DNA of 8,406 nt, taken from an uncultured Haemophilus sp. (GTDB lineage: Bacteria; Pseudomonadota; Gammaproteobacteria; Enterobacterales; Pasteurellaceae). Location: assembly GCF_905207935.1 (NCBI RefSeq), contig NZ_CAJLNI010000084.1:1-8406 (forward strand), written 5' to 3'. This document shows, in pieces, positions 1-6,566 of this stretch. The position numbers and the translations under genes were made by a program. The notes under the pieces were generated by a model. That model searched no databases, was not told the origin of the DNA, and saw only the letters and a list, made by a program, of their open reading frames with translations. Numbering within the stretch: position 1 is the first letter of the stretch; every line of letters begins with the position of its first letter.

Positions 1-1104
1 TGGCACATCGAAATCAGGAAAATCTTTTGCATGTTGTTTGGCTGCATTAAATGCGTTGTAAACTGCATTACTCTTCGGCGCTACAGCCAAATAAATAATG
101 GCTTGCGCAATAGCTCGCTCTCCTTCATAAGCTCCCACTCTCGTAAAACAATCCCAAGCCGCTAGAGCCACTTGCATTGCGCGAGGATCGGCATTACCCA
201 CATCTTCTGAGGCTATCGCTAATAAACGTCGTGCAACATAAAGAGGATCGCCGCCTGCAGTGATAATTCGCGCATACCAGTAAAGCGCCGCATCTGCTGC
301 GGAGCCTCGAATAGATTTATGTAAAGCAGAAATCAAATCATAAAAGCGATCACCTTGTTTATCAAAACGAGCTTGTCTCTCACCTAATACTTCTTTCAAC
401 AAAGTGCGGTCTAATTTTTTACCGTTTTCAGTTTCAGAAGCCATATCAACCATCAGTTCAAGACAATTTAAAGCCAGGCGAGCATCACCATTCACATATT
501 CGGCTAATACCTGTAGTAAATTCTCTTCTAAAATTAACCGCTCTTTACCTAATCCTCGCTCAGGATCAGAAATCGCCTGTTTTAAAACTTGTTCGATTTC
601 AGCCACTGTCAATGACTTAAGGAGATAAACTCTCGCACGAGAAAGTAAGGCATTATTTAATTCAAAGGAAGGATTTTCTGTTGTCGCTCCAATAAAAATA
701 ATCGTACCATCTTCAATATGGGGTAAAAACGCATCTTGTTGGCTTTTGTTAAAGCGATGCACTTCATCCACAAATAAAATCGTTTGGCGATCTGCTAGTC
801 GATTTTGTTTCGCGCGCTCAATCGATTCTCGAATTTCTTTTACGCCGCTTGTTACCGCTGAAATTCGTTCAACTTCTGCATTGATACGATGAGCAATAAT
901 TTCCGCCAGTGTTGTTTTACCTGTACCTGGCGGTCCCCACAGAATCATAGAATGAACATGCCCAGCTTGAATTGCTTTACGAAGCGGCTTTCCTTCACCA
1001 ATTAGATGAGTCTGCCCATAATATTGTTCCAAATTTGTTGGGCGCATACGGGCAGCTAAAGGGCGAAAGTCATTTTCAGCAAAATCAAAATTAAGATTAG
1101 ACAT
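1..1104 (-). CDS. rarA: Replication-associated recombination protein A, AAA+ ATPase (3' end outside the window)
   Basis: RarA (also MgsA) is the bacterial relative of eukaryotic WRNIP1/Mgs1. It is a cytoplasmic clamp-loader-like AAA+ ATPase that acts at stalled forks, interacts with SSB and opens duplex ends. I translated 368 codons from the ATG at 1102-1104. Visible motifs are Walker A GPPGTGKT (about residues 57-64), Walker B ILFVDE (109-114) followed by HRFNKSQQD, sensor 1 GATTEN (139-144), the SRAR arginine finger (155-158) and sensor 2 GDARLALN (206-213). The helical and tetramerisation region follows. The family is about 445 residues long, so roughly 80 C-terminal residues lie beyond the left edge. 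A strong Shine-Dalgarno, AAGGAAAG, sits just upstream and supports this start. It is the last visible gene of the lrp-ftsK-lolA-rarA series, 53 bp after lolA, with a hairpin in the gap. The uptake signal at 402-410 lies inside it. No frameshift is seen; identification is secure. Confidence 0.96.
   Translation of the reverse strand, partial: MSNLNFDFAENDFRPLAARMRPTNLEQYYGQTHLIGEGKPLRKAIQAGHVHSMILWGPPGTGKTTLAEIIAHRINAEVERISAVTSGVKEIRESIERAKQNRLADRQTILFVDEVHRFNKSQQDAFLPHIEDGTIIFIGATTENPSFELNNALLSRARVYLLKSLTVAEIEQVLKQAISDPERGLGKERLILEENLLQVLAEYVNGDARLALNCLELMVDMASETENGKKLDRTLLKEVLGERQARFDKQGDRFYDLISALHKSIRGSAADAALYWYARIITAGGDPLYVARRLLAIASEDVGNADPRAMQVALAAWDCFTRVGAYEGERAIAQAIIYLAVAPKSNAVYNAFNAAKQHAKDFPDFDVP
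402..410 (+). repeat. DNA uptake signal sequence (USS) core in rarA
   Basis: Exact AAGTGCGGT, followed by an AT-rich CTAATTTTTT tract as in the extended Haemophilus USS. It lies within rarA, read out of codon register as part of Asp-Arg-Thr-Leu (about residues 232-235). Confidence 0.9.
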
Positions 1105-1124
1105 ATTCTTTCCTTAATAAGCAA

Positions 1125-1152
1125 AAGGTGTGAAGATTATCATTCACACCTT
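1125..1152 (-). terminator. Perfect 10-bp hairpin between lolA and rarA (possible weak terminator or attenuator)
   Basis: AAGGTGTGAA (1125-1134) pairs perfectly with TTCACACCTT (1143-1152) around an 8-nt loop. In the lolA-to-rarA direction the stem begins 5 bases after the lolA stop codon and is followed by TTGCTTATT. The stem's own TT extends this to a run of only four Ts. That is weak for an intrinsic terminator, so partial termination or 3'-end protection of lolA mRNA is more likely than a full stop. The rarA Shine-Dalgarno lies about 10 bases further on. Confidence 0.5.
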
Positions 1153-1157
1153 ATGGA

Positions 1158-1784
1158 TTATTTTTTACCTTTACGTTGGTCATCCAATTCCACACCTTTC
1201 GGTACGCTAAATTGGAATAAGCTATCAGCTAGTGTTTGATTCGTAATGTTGCGCAACACATAAAGATTAGTTTGACCATCTTTTTCTGTGGTGCTGAAAT
1301 TTTTTAACACACCATTTGTATCTACACGAATATCAAATTGTTTAATATTGCTATTTTTCGCCTTCGGTTTTAACACAAAGGTATCCGCATTCTGCGTTAC
1401 TGAATACTGATTCCAGTGGCTTTTATCGTTACTGGTTAAAAGCACGAAAGGAGTATTATTTACCGCGTCCTTCACCCATTGAGCTGTCACTTGTTGTACA
1501 AATGGATCGTAATACCAAAGGGTTTTACCATCTGCAATAATTTGTGTTTCTTGCGGTGATTTGGTATCCATACGGAAAAGATTTGGACGTTTAATTTGAA
1601 GTTTTCCACTTCCTTGTTGAACGTTTTTACCACCAGCAGAAGTCACGGTTTGTGAGAAATCAGCACTTAATACCGTCACTTGATTTAAGCGATTTTGTAG
1701 CTCATCTGCGGCATCAGCAAAAGCAAAGTTACTTGCGCTTAAAAGTGCGGTAAGTGCGGTCATTTTTAATAATGTTTTTTTCAT
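1158..1784 (-). CDS. lolA: Outer-membrane lipoprotein carrier protein LolA
   Basis: LolA is the periplasmic chaperone that takes mature lipoproteins from the LolCDE transporter in the inner membrane and hands them to the outer-membrane receptor LolB. The 208-residue precursor has a classic signal peptide: Met-Lys-Lys start, a hydrophobic core rich in Thr-Ala-Leu, and cleavage after Ala-Phe-Ala, predicted between residues 23 and 24. The mature protein starts DAADELQ. The family signature IKRPNLF is present, and its Arg falls at mature position 43, a residue known in E. coli LolA to matter for lipoprotein transfer. DGKTLWYYDPFVQQ and the C-terminal VELDDQRK also match the family. A Shine-Dalgarno, AAGGAAAG, precedes the ATG. 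The gene starts 35 bp after ftsK with no terminator between, so co-transcription is likely. Oddity: two abutting uptake signals encode residues 9-14 of the signal peptide. Confidence 0.97.
   Translation of the reverse strand: MKKTLLKMTALTALLSASNFAFADAADELQNRLNQVTVLSADFSQTVTSAGGKNVQQGSGKLQIKRPNLFRMDTKSPQETQIIADGKTLWYYDPFVQQVTAQWVKDAVNNTPFVLLTSNDKSHWNQYSVTQNADTFVLKPKAKNSNIKQFDIRVDTNGVLKNFSTTEKDGQTNLYVLRNITNQTLADSLFQFSVPKGVELDDQRKGKK
1743..1760 (+). repeat. Tandem pair of DNA uptake signal sequences in the lolA signal-peptide region
   Basis: Two exact AAGTGCGGT cores abut head to tail at 1743-1751 and 1752-1760. The second is followed by CATTTTTAATAATGTTTTTT, which matches both AT-rich segments of the extended Haemophilus USS. 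The first has its flank replaced by the second core. On the lolA strand they read ACC GCA CTT twice, giving Thr-Ala-Leu-Thr-Ala-Leu at residues 9-14. Confidence 0.93.
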
Positions 1785-1819
1785 TCTACTTTCCTTTTGT
1801 AAAGTGAAACTTAAGAGAA

Positions 1820-4609
1820 TTAATATTCGGAACGTCGAGCTAAAATTTCTCGTTTTCCATTTTTCATTGGGCCTAAAATACCTTGTTCTTCGAGCTGATC
1901 CATAATTCGAGCCGCTCGGTTAAACCCAACACTAAATTTACGTTGAACATAAGAAGTCGATGTATTGCCTGTGCTTAGTACAAACTCAACGACTTCATCA
2001 AATAATGCATCAAGATCGCCACTGCTTGCCGTTGATTTCTCACCAGAATCTTCATCATCCGCACCGTCTAAAATGCCATCAATATAATTTGGTTTACCAC
2101 GTGCTCGCCAATCATCTGCTACACGCGCTACCTCATCATCACTCATAAAGGCACCATGTACACGAACAAGATCCGAAGAACCTTGACCTGAATATAACAT
2201 GTCACCTCGGCCCAATAAGGCTTCTGCACCGCCTTGATCCAGAATCGTTCTAGAGTCAATTTTACTTGCCACCGTAAAGGCGATACGGCTCGGAATATTG
2301 GCCTTAATCAAACCAGTAATCACATCTACCGAAGGGCGTTGTGTTGCTAAAATCAAGTGAATACCAATCGCACGGGCTTTTTGTGCTAAGCGAGCAATTA
2401 ACTCTTCAATTTGTTTGCCTGCAACCATCATTAAGTCAGCAAACTCATCAACAATCACGACAATATAACTCAATTTTTCTAATGGAGGCGGCATCTTATC
2501 CATTGTATCGCCCGGTTTCCAAATTGGGTTTGGAATTGGCATATTGAGTTTTTCATATTCTTCAATTTTTTCGTTATACCCTTCAATGTTACGCACACGT
2601 AAGGCTGACAATAATTGATAACGACGTTCCATTTCATCTACGCACCAACGCAATGCATTCGCCGCTTTTTTCATATCCGTCACCACAGGGGTAAGCAAGT
2701 GCGGGATATCATTATAAATAGAAAGCTCAACCACTTTCGGGTCAATCATAATAAATTTCACTTCGTCCGGTGTCACACGGAAAAGCAAACTTAAAATCAT
2801 GGTATTCACACCAACAGATTTACCCGAGCCTGTTGAACCTGCAACAAGCAAGTGTGGCATTTTAGCCAAATCAACCACAACGGGTTTTCCGCTAATATCT
2901 TTACCCAAAGCCATTGAAAGCAATGATGTTGATGAACGGAATTCATTACTATCGAGCACATCACGCAATGGTACTATTTGACGGTGCGCATTTGGCGTTT
3001 CAATACCGATATAAGGTTTGCCTGGAATCACTTCTGCCACACGGATCGCACGGAACATCAATGCACGAGCTAAATCGGTATCAATACTGGTTACTTTTGA
3101 TGCTTTTACACCCGGTTGTAATTCAAGCTCATAACGAGTAACCACAGGGCCTACTAACACATCTTGTACCGTAGCTTTGATATTAAAATTCTTTAATTGT
3201 TGTTCTATACGTGCAGATGTGTCTAAAATTTCTTCACGCGTAATATCTTGAGCCTGCGTTGGGCGATGCTCAAGTAAATCTAAACTTGGTAATGGTGTCG
3301 TGGGTTTTTCACGTTTATTCGTTGGTTGTTGGAATGCAGGATGAATAAGCGTATCGGAATACGGCTTATAGGTTGTTTCAGTTGCATTCTCAATATGAAT
3401 TTCACGCGCTTTAACTGGTGAAGCTGTCGGCTCATTCAAGATCACTTTTAATGCATCTTCAGCATTTGAGGCTTTTGCTCGCACTTCCATTTCTTGCATA
3501 CGAGCTTGCTCTTGCGCAGCAAACTGACGCGCTAATTCATCCTCTAAACCATCATTGTCTGATTCTAAAGATTCATCATAAGTTGGATAAAGTGCGGTCG
3601 TATTTTCAGGTGTTTTAAGTGACACTTTTGGTATGACATTTTCTTCAAAAATATCATCCGAATCATCCGTACTTTGATGATTCACTTGTGAGTTTTTCCA
3701 TGTTGCTGAAAAATCTTCTTTTGTTGGTAATTCAACGGAAGAAGAGGCAGAAATAGACACATTCGGTAAATTGTCAGATTCAACCGTGAAGCCTTTAAAC
3801 TTATCTTCTAATTTCTCAACATCTGCAGGCTCTGAAGTACTCGGTGAGGATAACCCACTGATATTAATTAGTTGCTCAGGCTTAACAAAGGTATTTTCAG
3901 CCCTCTCCTCTTTTTCATCTTCTGTAGATTCAGTTTCCAATTGAGAATCAGAGAAAGCCAGTTGTTGAGGTGCCTCAATCACAATTTGTTCAAGATCATC
4001 TACAGAAGTATGTTCTGCATGCTCCTCTTCTGCCGGCTGATTTTTCATTGTCAGCCAATGGTAGAATTTTACAATTAAACGAATTAATGATGCACCAGAA
4101 CAGAAAATAAAGCCTACAACTGCACAGATAAAGCCCACTAAAATACAGCCAAACTTACCGAGTGTAGGATATAAATTCACCACTAAGCTGCCACCAAATA
4201 CACCACCAGCTAAATAGTAGTTCGTATTTGAAAGCAACAATGTTGCCATCATAGTTAAGCCAACGATGAGAGCAATAAAACCAAAGGAACGTAATGCAAT
4301 ACGGGTTACAGAGAGAGAATGCACCGCTTTGGTTTTCAGTAAATAAATCGGTACGATGAAAATGACAAACGGAATGAGATGACCTACATAGCCGAGAAAA
4401 ACAAAAAACGCATCAATTAGCCAAGCACCAAAAGCACCGGCTTTATTGATGGTTTCAGTTTGAAAACTTGCTGTAGACCAAGAGTTATCTAATGGCGTAT
4501 AGCTTGACCATGCCACGATTAAATATAAACCTAAAAGTGCGGTCAATCCGAGTAATAATTCTGCTAAATATTGTTTCGGTGTAAATCGTTTTGTAATTCG
4601 TTTAATCAT
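1820..4609 (-). CDS. ftsK: DNA translocase FtsK (cell division and chromosome segregation)
   Basis: FtsK sits at the division septum, pumps chromosomal DNA toward the dif site and activates XerCD to resolve dimers. The 929-residue protein shows the full plan. The N-terminal membrane domain has about four hydrophobic segments (near 14-34, 66-90, 103-127, 150-172). An acidic, low-complexity linker spans roughly 190-450, including a charged, probably helical stretch near 350-385. The motor follows, with Walker A GSTGSGKS (591-598), Walker B IVVIVDEFADLM (716-727) and LATQRPS. After a DDEDSGEKS spacer comes the C-terminal gamma winged helix (about 865-929, FSVGFNRAARIMDQLEEQG), the module that reads KOPS polarity sequences and contacts XerD. 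E. coli FtsK is about 1330 residues, so this linker is much shorter. The ATG follows the lrp stop after only 2 bases and has no clear Shine-Dalgarno, which suggests translational coupling. Two uptake signals lie inside. Confidence 0.97.
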   Translation of the reverse strand: MIKRITKRFTPKQYLAELLLGLTALLGLYLIVAWSSYTPLDNSWSTASFQTETINKAGAFGAWLIDAFFVFLGYVGHLIPFVIFIVPIYLLKTKAVHSLSVTRIALRSFGFIALIVGLTMMATLLLSNTNYYLAGGVFGGSLVVNLYPTLGKFGCILVGFICAVVGFIFCSGASLIRLIVKFYHWLTMKNQPAEEEHAEHTSVDDLEQIVIEAPQQLAFSDSQLETESTEDEKEERAENTFVKPEQLINISGLSSPSTSEPADVEKLEDKFKGFTVESDNLPNVSISASSSVELPTKEDFSATWKNSQVNHQSTDDSDDIFEENVIPKVSLKTPENTTALYPTYDESLESDNDGLEDELARQFAAQEQARMQEMEVRAKASNAEDALKVILNEPTASPVKAREIHIENATETTYKPYSDTLIHPAFQQPTNKREKPTTPLPSLDLLEHRPTQAQDITREEILDTSARIEQQLKNFNIKATVQDVLVGPVVTRYELELQPGVKASKVTSIDTDLARALMFRAIRVAEVIPGKPYIGIETPNAHRQIVPLRDVLDSNEFRSSTSLLSMALGKDISGKPVVVDLAKMPHLLVAGSTGSGKSVGVNTMILSLLFRVTPDEVKFIMIDPKVVELSIYNDIPHLLTPVVTDMKKAANALRWCVDEMERRYQLLSALRVRNIEGYNEKIEEYEKLNMPIPNPIWKPGDTMDKMPPPLEKLSYIVVIVDEFADLMMVAGKQIEELIARLAQKARAIGIHLILATQRPSVDVITGLIKANIPSRIAFTVASKIDSRTILDQGGAEALLGRGDMLYSGQGSSDLVRVHGAFMSDDEVARVADDWRARGKPNYIDGILDGADDEDSGEKSTASSGDLDALFDEVVEFVLSTGNTSTSYVQRKFSVGFNRAARIMDQLEEQGILGPMKNGKREILARRSEY
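3590..3598 (+). repeat. DNA uptake signal sequence core in the ftsK linker
   Basis: Exact AAGTGCGGT followed by CGTATTTTC. On the ftsK strand it reads in codon register as Thr-Ala-Leu (residues 338-340), in the unstructured linker. Confidence 0.9.
4535..4543 (+). repeat. DNA uptake signal sequence core in ftsK transmembrane segment 1
   Basis: Exact AAGTGCGGT, followed by CAATCC, so the downstream AT tract is weak. On the ftsK strand it is in register as Thr-Ala-Leu (residues 23-25), in the middle of the first membrane segment. Confidence 0.88.
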
Positions 4610-4611
4610 TT

Positions 4612-5091
4612 TTATTTTAGTACGAGATAATTAGTTTGTTTCACTTCTTCCATTACAACATAAGTTCGGGTGTCATTCACACCTGGTAAGCGCAATAATG
4701 TGGTACCCAATAATTTTCGATATGCGGCCATATCTGCTACACGTGTTTTGAGTAAATAATCGAAATCACCTGATACCAAATGACATTCGAGAATTTCATC
4801 AAGCGCTTGAATCGCCGCATTAAACTCTTCGAAAACATCCGGTTTACCACGTACTAGCGTAATTTCAACGATCACCAATAAAGGCGCATCTAGTAATTCA
4901 GGATTTAATAGCGCCCGATAGCCCATAATCACACCTTGTTTTTCTAGGCGTTTTACCCTTTCTAAACAAGGTGTTGGCGATAACCCAACTTTCTTTGATA
5001 AATCGATATTAGAGATTTTACCGTTGCGTTGTAATTCATTTAAGATTTTGATATCAATGCTATCCAACGCTTTATTTAATTTCTTTTCCAT
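4612..5091 (-). CDS. lrp: Leucine-responsive regulatory protein Lrp
   Basis: Lrp is a global transcription factor of the Lrp/AsnC (feast/famine) family. It wraps DNA as octamers or hexadecamers and senses leucine to control amino-acid metabolism and transport. At 159 residues it is close to E. coli Lrp (164). The N-terminal helix-turn-helix is at about residues 12-55 (ILNELQRNGKIS, DLSKKVGLSPTPCLERVKRL). The C-terminal RAM ligand and assembly domain is at about 70-150, with LLVIVEITL, HLVSGDFDYLLKTR (104-117) and LPGVNDTRTYVVMEEVKQ. Identity to the enterobacterial protein is high by eye, so this is true Lrp rather than another paralogue such as AsnC. A Shine-Dalgarno, AAGGAAAGG, precedes the ATG. 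It heads the lrp-ftsK-lolA-rarA run and has its own candidate promoter in the gap after radA. Confidence 0.96.
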   Translation of the reverse strand: MEKKLNKALDSIDIKILNELQRNGKISNIDLSKKVGLSPTPCLERVKRLEKQGVIMGYRALLNPELLDAPLLVIVEITLVRGKPDVFEEFNAAIQALDEILECHLVSGDFDYLLKTRVADMAAYRKLLGTTLLRLPGVNDTRTYVVMEEVKQTNYLVLK

Positions 5092-5115
5092 AACCTTTCC
5101 TTATGTACGGCGCAT

Positions 5116-5144
5116 ATTCTATCTAATTTATCAAAAACTTTCAG
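5116..5144 (-). promoter_or_regulatory. Candidate sigma-70 promoter for lrp
   Basis: On the minus strand CTGAAA (5139-5144, 4 of 6 to the -35 consensus) is followed after 17 bp by TAGAAT (5116-5121, 5 of 6 to the -10). Transcription would start near 5109, leaving a leader of about 18 nt that contains the AAGGAAAGG ribosome site of lrp. Lrp proteins often repress their own gene, but I see no convincing Lrp operator here. No intrinsic terminator separates radA from lrp, so read-through from radA is also possible. Confidence 0.4.
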
Positions 5145-5173
5145 TAATCAGACAACAATAGGACAACGTTTTT

Positions 5174-6553
5174 TTAGAAATTATCCAAAATGGCAAGTGC
5201 ATCAGCGAGTTTTTTCACCGTAAAAACTTCCATATTCTCAACCGCACTTTTCGGCTTATTGGCGAAAGGCACAATCGCACGTTTAAAACCATGTTTTGCG
5301 GCTTCACTAATGCGTTCTTGACCACTGGTCACCGGGCGAATTTCACCCGCTAACCCTACTTCACCAAAGACAACTAAATCTTGTGGTAACGGGCGATTAC
5401 GGAAACTCGAAATTAATGCGAGTAATAACGCAAGATCTGCCCCGGTTTCCCCGACTTTTACACCGCCAACGACATTCACAAAAACATCTTGATCCGACAT
5501 TTGTAATCCACCATGGCGATGCAATACCGCAAGCAATAAGGCTAAACGATTTTGCTCTAACCCCACCGCCACACGACGCGGATTTGCAAGCATGGAATGA
5601 TCCACCAACGCTTGAATTTCCACCAAAAGCGGACGCGTTCCTTCCCAAAGAACCATTACAGAGCTACCAGGTGTTTGTTCATCACCACGGCTTAAGAAAA
5701 TCGCTGATGGATTTTTCACCTCGCGCAGGCCTTGCTCTGTCATACCAAATACCCCTAGCTCATTCACTGCGCCAAAACGGTTTTTATGACTACGCAACGT
5801 ACGGAAACGAGAATCAGCTTCCCCCTCTAGTAATAAGGAACAGTCAATGGCATGTTCTAATACTTTTGGCCCCGCAAGGGTACCGTCTTTCGTGACATGT
5901 CCAACCATAATGATAGCGACCTGTCGGGTTTTCGCATAACGAGTCAGGAAAGAGGCACATTCACGCACTTGTGCCACGCTTCCTGGAGAAGATTGAATAT
6001 CCGAAAGATGCATAACCTGAATCGAATCCACCACGATAATTTGCGGTTTTAATTGATCCGCCAAATTGCAAATTTGCTCAACTGAGGTTTCAGATAACAT
6101 ATTTAATTTATCTGTCGGCAGATTTAAGCGATTAGCTCGCATAGCCACTTGTTGAAGTGACTCTTCCCCTGTTACATAAAGTGCGGTCATATTTTTCGCT
6201 AATCCGCACATGACTTGAAGTAACAAGGTACTTTTCCCCGCACCAGGATGCCCACCAATTAAAATGGCACTCCCCGGTACGATCCCGCCGCCTAACACGC
6301 GATCTAATTCTTTAAATCCACTGGTGAAACGCGGTGTTTCTTGTAAGCTAATTTCAGAAAGCGTTTGGATTTTTGCGCGAGTTTCTCCTGCATAACCGCT
6401 AAAACGATCATTTTTTGTGGAATTTGAGGCTGAAATTAACCGCACTTCACTAATGGTATTCCATGCTTTACAGGCAGAACACTGCCCTTGCCAGCGTGAA
6501 AACTCTGCGCCACAATCATTACATACATAAGCAGTTTTAGGAGCTTTTGCCAT
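5174..6553 (-). CDS. radA: DNA repair/recombination ATPase RadA (Sms)
   Basis: RadA is a RecA-related hexameric helicase that drives branch migration during homologous recombination, and it contributes to repair and, in several bacteria, to natural transformation. The 459 residues match E. coli RadA (460). Domains in order are: a four-cysteine zinc finger, C11-x2-C14 and C25-x2-C28; the RecA-like ATPase with Walker A GHPGAGKST (101-109) and Walker B IIVVDSIQ (about 172-179); the RadA-specific KNRFG motif (257-261); and a Lon-protease-like C-terminal domain (about 290-459) with GEVGLAGEIRPV, which is structural rather than proteolytic in this family. The ribosome site AAAGGAT overlaps the stop codon of the CYTH gene, and the genes are 13 bp apart, so they are very likely co-transcribed. 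Three exact uptake signals lie inside. The upstream promoter region carries a LexA-type box. Confidence 0.97.
   Translation of the reverse strand: MAKAPKTAYVCNDCGAEFSRWQGQCSACKAWNTISEVRLISASNSTKNDRFSGYAGETRAKIQTLSEISLQETPRFTSGFKELDRVLGGGIVPGSAILIGGHPGAGKSTLLLQVMCGLAKNMTALYVTGEESLQQVAMRANRLNLPTDKLNMLSETSVEQICNLADQLKPQIIVVDSIQVMHLSDIQSSPGSVAQVRECASFLTRYAKTRQVAIIMVGHVTKDGTLAGPKVLEHAIDCSLLLEGEADSRFRTLRSHKNRFGAVNELGVFGMTEQGLREVKNPSAIFLSRGDEQTPGSSVMVLWEGTRPLLVEIQALVDHSMLANPRRVAVGLEQNRLALLLAVLHRHGGLQMSDQDVFVNVVGGVKVGETGADLALLLALISSFRNRPLPQDLVVFGEVGLAGEIRPVTSGQERISEAAKHGFKRAIVPFANKPKSAVENMEVFTVKKLADALAILDNF
5241..5249 (-). repeat. DNA uptake signal sequence core in radA (3' part)
   Basis: Exact ACCGCACTT on the plus strand, so the USS is oriented along the gene. 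It is read as part of Lys-Ser-Ala-Val in the Lon-like domain. Confidence 0.88.
6179..6187 (+). repeat. DNA uptake signal sequence core in radA (ATPase domain)
   Basis: Exact AAGTGCGGT followed by CATATTTTTC, matching the extended USS. On the radA strand it is in codon register as Thr-Ala-Leu (residues 123-125). Confidence 0.9.
6439..6447 (-). repeat. DNA uptake signal sequence core in radA (5' part)
   Basis: Exact ACCGCACTT on the plus strand, read within Glu-Val-Arg-Leu (residues 36-39), just after the zinc finger. Confidence 0.88.
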
Positions 6554-6566
6554 TTTTATTATCCTT

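Noticed and set aside
1129..1148. TGTGA...TCACA resembling a CRP (cAMP receptor protein) site between lolA and rarA
   Set aside because: The half-sites are 10 bases apart instead of the 6 needed for CRP. The symmetry is explained by the 10-bp hairpin.
1773..1784. Run of seven As in the first codons of lolA as a possible phase-variation tract
   Set aside because: It is too short compared with known Haemophilus phase-variable repeats, and LolA is expected to be essential, so switching off is implausible.
2697..2705. AAGTGCGGG in ftsK as an eleventh uptake signal
   Set aside because: The last core base is mismatched and no AT-rich extended flank follows.
5383..5895. A 170-codon open frame on the plus strand opposite radA
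   Set aside because: It lies wholly within radA, has no family resemblance and no fitting upstream signals. It is a shadow of a well-conserved gene, like the other short frames opposite ftsK and the CYTH gene.
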